From the NCBI GenBank assembly GCA_033063855.1, contig CP093831.1, positions 16,616,001 to 16,680,000 on the forward strand: a stretch of DNA of 64,000 nt, given 5' to 3'. This stretch comes from Smittia aterrima (taxonomy: Eukaryota; Arthropoda; Insecta; Diptera; Chironomidae). Made by a program: the position numbers and the translations under genes. The notes beneath the pieces are model-generated. The model did not search any database, was not told the DNA's origin, and was given only the letters and a program-made list of their open reading frames with translations. Of the stretch, positions 59,092 through 64,000 are shown one piece after another; position 1 is the stretch's first letter, and the number at the start of each line of letters is the position of its first letter.

Positions 59092-62000
59092 CTGCACGAC
59101 AAAAGAAGAAGAAAAATGTATTAATGAGATTGTAATTTAAATTCAATTTAGAAAATCATTTGTCATCACAATTGCTGTTGCTGTTGGTGGAGAGAGAGAG
59201 ATTGATTGAAGAATCGTTTTCTATTTAAATTCTTTGTGATAAACATTCTGACCGTGAAGAAATCATAAAATATTTTTCTAGTCTCGTAAAACTTTGTTAG
59301 ATTATTTTATTGCATGTTGAGAATGAAACGAAAATTAACTTTTTGGCCAATGCAATTTAACACGACTCGAAGATGCCAATGAGGAAGCAAAAGTCATTTA
59401 AAAAAGCCTTCGCTCTTGCTTTTTCTAAGGAAAAAGGATTTCTCTTTTAGAATTCCTCAAATTCTTTCTCGACAATAACATTTTTATGGCTTAATTTATG
59501 GCTTTAGTCAGTTGTGGAACAATCGTTTTTACTATCGTTGTTTTCGAGTGAAATATCGCTCAGCTGATTATCTCTCTTCTGTTTTACATTTTTTTTTTCT
59601 TGAAAATATATTTTTTCGAGCCAAAAAACAAATTGAAATCATTCACAAGTTCCCAAAGCGAAAGAAGAGCGAAACCAAGAAATGTCAAAAATTTATGAAT
59701 TGTCTGATTTCTTCTTCTGCCTCGCGATGATATTCAAAACATTCTAATGTAAGACCATAAAGGTCTGATCGTGTTTTAGTGGAATAAATTTATAAATTTT
59801 ATTGCCCTCGAGTCTGAAATCGCCTTTTCTTTCTGCGCGAGACTCTCTCGCATTCCATAAATTGTGAACGATGATATTTTATGGCACGCGTATTAATTAT
59901 TGCTGTTTTAATATTGACGATGTTGTGTTTTCATTTGGAATATTTAATTCTGACTTTAAGTGTTTGATTCCTCGGAATTCTGTTTCTTATCGTAATCATC
60001 TTAAAAGCGTGATCGTCTGACAAGTTTACTGTTTGTTCGTTCACAACTTTTGAGGCTCACACTCGACCACTCGACTTCGATCTTTACGAATAAATTTAAG
60101 AAGCTCAAGCAGCAGAAAATTACAATTGTTTCAAGAGCATTAGCAGTCTTTAATGTCGCAAAGACCAAATTAAAAGTCAGAACTAACGTGGAGAGACAAA
60201 TAATGCGCCATAAAAACCAACAAATTTGTTTTAAATTTTCTCCTTTTCCCCTTCACGTCAGATCAAATGAGATTAATAGGTGTCTGATAAGATTAAATTT
60301 ATTATAGAAATTATCTCGCGGTTAATGATTTCTCCATCTAATTGTGGCGTCTAATATTCAAATTTCTTTCTCTGATTTATTCAAGCGATTGTCGTCGTCA
60401 GTGAAAGGAGAATTCTTACTGGCGCTGTCCAAACAAATCTTTCAAACTTCTGGACGGACGACTTTGTATTGGAATGAACGGTCAAAAGGAGAAGAAGAAG
60501 TCAAACGAAACAAGATTATTATCTCGAATTTTTATTGCTTGTTCTCTCATGTCCCCATCGCGTTCATTATGTATCTGATTTTAATTAAAAAGAAATATTT
60601 AATCCGTTCGAGAGATATTGGGAACAGAAAGACAGAAAAGTATTTTAACGCTCGTCTAGCCATCAGCTCGTTATTCAAGATCTACAAAGTTTATCACTGC
60701 ATTTTTATGCAATTCATTAAGTTGCTTATGATCTCTTAATTTGAATCACGGCCTTCAATTTTTTATTATCCTGACTCGCAATGCCATTGACTCGAAAATC
60801 ATTATTCACTTGCACGTGAATCATTTTTCCTAATAAATGTTTCCGAAATGTTAAATCACTCGGAAAGTTTTAATCCTTCTTCCCCGAATAAAGTCGGTAC
60901 GAGTGTGTGTGAGTTCATCTCCGCCTTCAATCTGTCTCTGATTTTGAGAATAATAATTAAATGAATCATTTTTCGTCGACGACGTCGTCGGCAACATAAA
61001 TGAATACAAATCAAGTACACTCGCTCATCATCATCGACCTACACCCCTTCTGCACGCATCCAGCGAATATCATATTGTGCGACAAGCCAGAAGAACATAA
61101 ACTTTCAAACAAACAGTTTGCTAATCCAGTGAAATAGATTAATATTCTTCGGGGGTTGCTGAACTTGCAATTACACGAGCCACAAACATTTAATTTGAAA
61201 AGTTTTCCCTTCCTTTCCGAAAGAGGAAAGCCCTGTCCTGTCATTTGAAAATCGCTTGTGGAAATTTTAATAAAATATTAAAGTCATATATCATGATTTT
61301 CATGACTTTCGCCCTCGAAAAAAAGAAGATTTTCGGTGTCGCTGGGTCTGCTGTTGAGCTGCGAGTGAAAGGGAAATTCACTGAATAAATTTTCTCTCTA
61401 TTGTTATGAGAGTTTGTTGTCAGTGAATTTATTATCGTTTCGGCAAAATGATGGGAGAGAGAGTGAGTTCAAGATCAAACTGTTTGCAGACGACGAGCGG
61501 AAAGTTAAGGTCATCGTCATAAACGGAAGATCAATCACGAGAAATCGACAAGTCATCTGGTTTATGAAGATGATAAATTGCCAGACAGGTTAGTAGGTCT
61601 CGTTGCTGCTTCTCTCCTTCGATTCCTTTTGAATTTATTGTCATATCATCGTAACAGTTTAAGAAAAAAAATAAAGGTCAATCGAAATAAATTCTCGACC
61701 CCACAATTAAAAGTTTTTTAATCGTCTGTTTAACGATAATTTATTGAGTCTCCACCTTTCGATCGGAGCACCTTTAATGTTCTTGGGACTTTCTAAGTTT
61801 TCCTTTCTTTTTGAGAAACATAAAATTTGTTGTCGAATTCAAATTTCCATTTCATTTGATTCGTTTCATGACGCACATTGCACAATCGTCTCCTTAACAT
61901 AATTCGAAGGCGTTGACTCACAAACAACTTTCAATCGCAATGACTTTGAGGAATTCTCCCTCATTCTTTCACAAAGGGTTGTTTATAAACACGATTGACT

Positions 62001-64000
62001 GTATTGTTGCGAACGAATCCTTCTCATTCCAAATCCATTGTTTCTTCTATTTTTCTTTTGAAAGTGATACATTGGATTTCTGTTGGGTCTCCATCGATTC
62101 CAAGAAATTCTTTTAAAGGTCCCTTTCTACCTTCAACAAGGGTTATTGGGATGATTCTTTCTTTCTTCGTCTTTGACTTTTTTCGGGTCTCTTCGTTGTT
62201 TTGTTTGTTGCCTCTTCATGTTACATGAGACAGAGATAGAAGAAGATCGTAATGACTAATCAAACGAAATCAAAGTGATAGATGATGGGAATTTAAATAG
62301 TTTTGTATTACAACAAGTTGAACGTCTTTGATTTCAACATCAGGCAGAGATATCCAACTGACTTTTACACCTGTTGCTGTTGTAAATTTTTCCTCTCACT
62401 CTCCCTATCGTCTTCTTCGAGACAACATCGAAGTTCGAGTGTTGGTCAACAAGAGAATTTGCATAGACAGATTTAAATATCCAACCATTCAATCTTCACT
62501 TCCTGTTGCTGTCGAGAATTACAAATGTTTTGCTTCTAAGTAATAGGATTTGCCAACAGCTCTTTTGAGACGATAAAAGTCTGTCTTAATGAGATTAATG
62601 GAGAAAATATTCTTCATCTCTCCGTCTCTCTCGAGATATTTTAATATTTAAATTAATATTTCCAAATCAAGCGACATAAAATGCTGAAGAGACGATTCTG
62701 TCGTTTTTATGGAACTCTTTAAAATTAACAAGCTCCGTTGACGACCTAAACATGTTTATTTTGCGGTTTTAATAATCGAAAGACGCTTATTGATTCATAA
62801 ATCAAAATATTATTAAAGTCTCTTTCTCATGAGATGAGAATAAAAGTTGAATTTCTTCGTCAGAGTCAGAGTTATTGATGGAAAAAGTTTCTGTCGATTT
62901 ACGTGCTCAGGTTAATCGATTTTTTTAGTGATAGAGATGGGGGCAGGGGAGGGAAAGATATTCACAGCAGATACAACTCAATCTGCTCGAGATGGGCGAA
63001 ATGAGCGACGAACAATAAAAGTAGGATGTGTTACACAACAAAAGACAACGTTGAAAGCGTCACCAACAGATAAACAACAATCGTCGCATCGGTCGACGGA
63101 AGAGAAATTGCTGCTGCATGTTCTCTGCGTCCCCTTTTGTGTGTTTTTTCCTCCCTTCGACAAGCAAGCAGATCGCTCGTTTTTGAAGGGGTGGAAAGAA
63201 AATACTCTAGTCCACCATATTGCTTTTCGGGGTTGTTTTGATTTTTCCATCATTACAGTTGCTGTTGTTGTCTGAATTGTGTGTGTAAACATTACCTATA
63301 AATAAACTTTATTCCCTCACTCTCTCTTTCTCACTCACTAACTCGTCGACGGAGCCATAATCTACTCACTACCGAGTTTCCAATTTTATGCTTGGAAGGG
63401 AAGCAGACTAAATGGGATTTAGGATGTCAAAGGAGCTTTTCCAGTTTTTGCTCTTTCTCTCCTCGACTCGAGCGCAGAATATTTTTTTATTGTTTTTTTT
63501 TTTTGTTGTTAGTGATGCAGGAGAATCTCAACAGCCGTTTGAGGCTTTAAAGCGACGTTTGTACATTACGACTTGAACAATATTGATTTTCAGATCGTCA
63601 GATGTTTACAGGTCGATTGAGTGAGAGGAGAAAGCCACACGTTTCACAAATGAATTAAAGCAAGGCGCCAAGCCACCAAATTCAATCTGATTATCAGGCC
63701 AATTAGGCCAATTTGTGTAAAATCCTCTATCTTGATAATCATCAGTGAACATTAATTCTTAACCCAAACGTTTTGTCTCTGGCTTAAGATGGACATAAAA
63801 TTTCATGTTCTCTTCGATAATAAAACGTAAATAAAATAAAAGGAAAAGAAATAAAATTTAAAAGATAGAAATTAATAAAACAACAGAGAAACAAGATAAG
63901 TCGTAGCCAGGGATGGCGAGTGTGTGGGGGTTTATTATTTAAAGGTCCGATTAATCTTTGATTGACTTGTGAACTTGAAAATTTCTCCGACTCTGTTGGT
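59092..64000 (-). other. Long intron of odd-paired (incomplete)
   Basis: The exon for fingers 4 and 5 begins with a phase-1 acceptor at 59091, and no exon for the earlier fingers is found up to the window end. At least 4.9 kb is therefore intron. No other gene is supported here; the open frames at 60050-60307, 60344-60739 and 62928-63275 are isolated. Poly-T (about 63480-63506) and a 14-bp palindrome (60977-60990) are the only obvious small features. The fly gene also has long introns carrying enhancers. Confidence 0.6.
60977..60990. other. 14-bp perfect palindrome CGACGACGTCGTCG
   Basis: The site reads the same on both strands and sits in an otherwise AT-rich intron of odd-paired. It contains the ACGT core of bZIP sites (GACGTC, CRE-like). 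It may be a dimeric factor site or chance. Confidence 0.35.

Noticed and set aside
59512..63292. Several 60-130-codon frames in the odd-paired intron
   Set aside because: Isolated, without splice partners, and Phe/Lys/Ser-rich. The overlapping plus/minus pair at 62928-63292 also lacks any recognised motif.
1..64000. CRISPR arrays, prokaryotic operons, phage or integrated virus
   Set aside because: No repeat-spacer pattern, no bacterial gene layout, and no viral gene recognised; splice-bearing insect genes fill the window.

Overview
This is nuclear DNA from an insect, most probably a dipteran. It is AT-rich, most introns are 50-70 bp with clean GT-AG borders, and the recognisable genes have closest known relatives in flies: inaD with its fly-type linker, odd-paired, the FARP homologue Cdep, and a DUF1091 array. 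Retention of PSTK means selenocysteine synthesis is probably intact, which fits Diptera better than Lepidoptera or Hymenoptera. A lower dipteran such as a midge is my guess; the species cannot be fixed from the sequence. Exon models below were built by hand from splice sites, reading phase and family knowledge. Every multi-exon model listed as a CDS keeps an open frame through all junctions. || Layout. 1-1.9 kb: nothing recognised. 1.9-4.5 kb: a decaying tandem DUF1091 cluster (one broken copy, one fragment, one intact four-exon gene). 5.3-13.5 kb (-): inaD, the five-PDZ phototransduction scaffold, here with a long extra N-terminus. 14.2-14.9 kb: possible inverted-repeat element. 15.0-17.1 kb (-): a NRF-6-like membrane acyltransferase that lacks the expected catalytic His. 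17.5 kb (-): tRNA-like element. 18.0-19.5 kb (+): a short secreted repeat peptide, Tim9b and Pstk, the last two only 8 bp apart. 19.65-21.2 kb: RpS27 (-) and RpS12 (+), head to head on a very short shared promoter. 21.6-23.9 kb: Arfip (+) and Dph3 (-), converging. 25.2-42.9 kb (+): Cdep/FARP (FERM-DH-PH-PH) with a single 10.5-kb open exon in its middle. 43.4-46.5 kb (+): RfC1. 47.2-47.4 kb (-): an orphan terminal exon. 48.7-50.3 kb (+): two tandem zinc-finger genes. 50.5-51.5 kb (+): a short, divergent MTHFR-like gene. 51.5-64 kb: a gene-poor region holding only the two 3' exons of odd-paired (-), whose 5' part lies beyond the window. || The strongest unusual signal is the giant exon in Cdep. 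It has a phase-matched acceptor after the FERM exons and its own stop codon. It therefore appears to replace the DH-PH-PH catalytic half by about 3,490 residues of disordered Ser/Glu/Lys-rich sequence, giving a FERM protein of about 4,006 residues beside the ordinary exchange factor of about 1,085. The exon before it and the start of the giant exon are also open in a second frame that continues across the splice junction. Other points of interest are the R-x10-Q motif in the acyltransferase, the inaD extension that starts from a one-codon coding exon, the Tim9b-Pstk tandem, the repeat peptide, and the tandem zinc-finger genes with CxC fingers.
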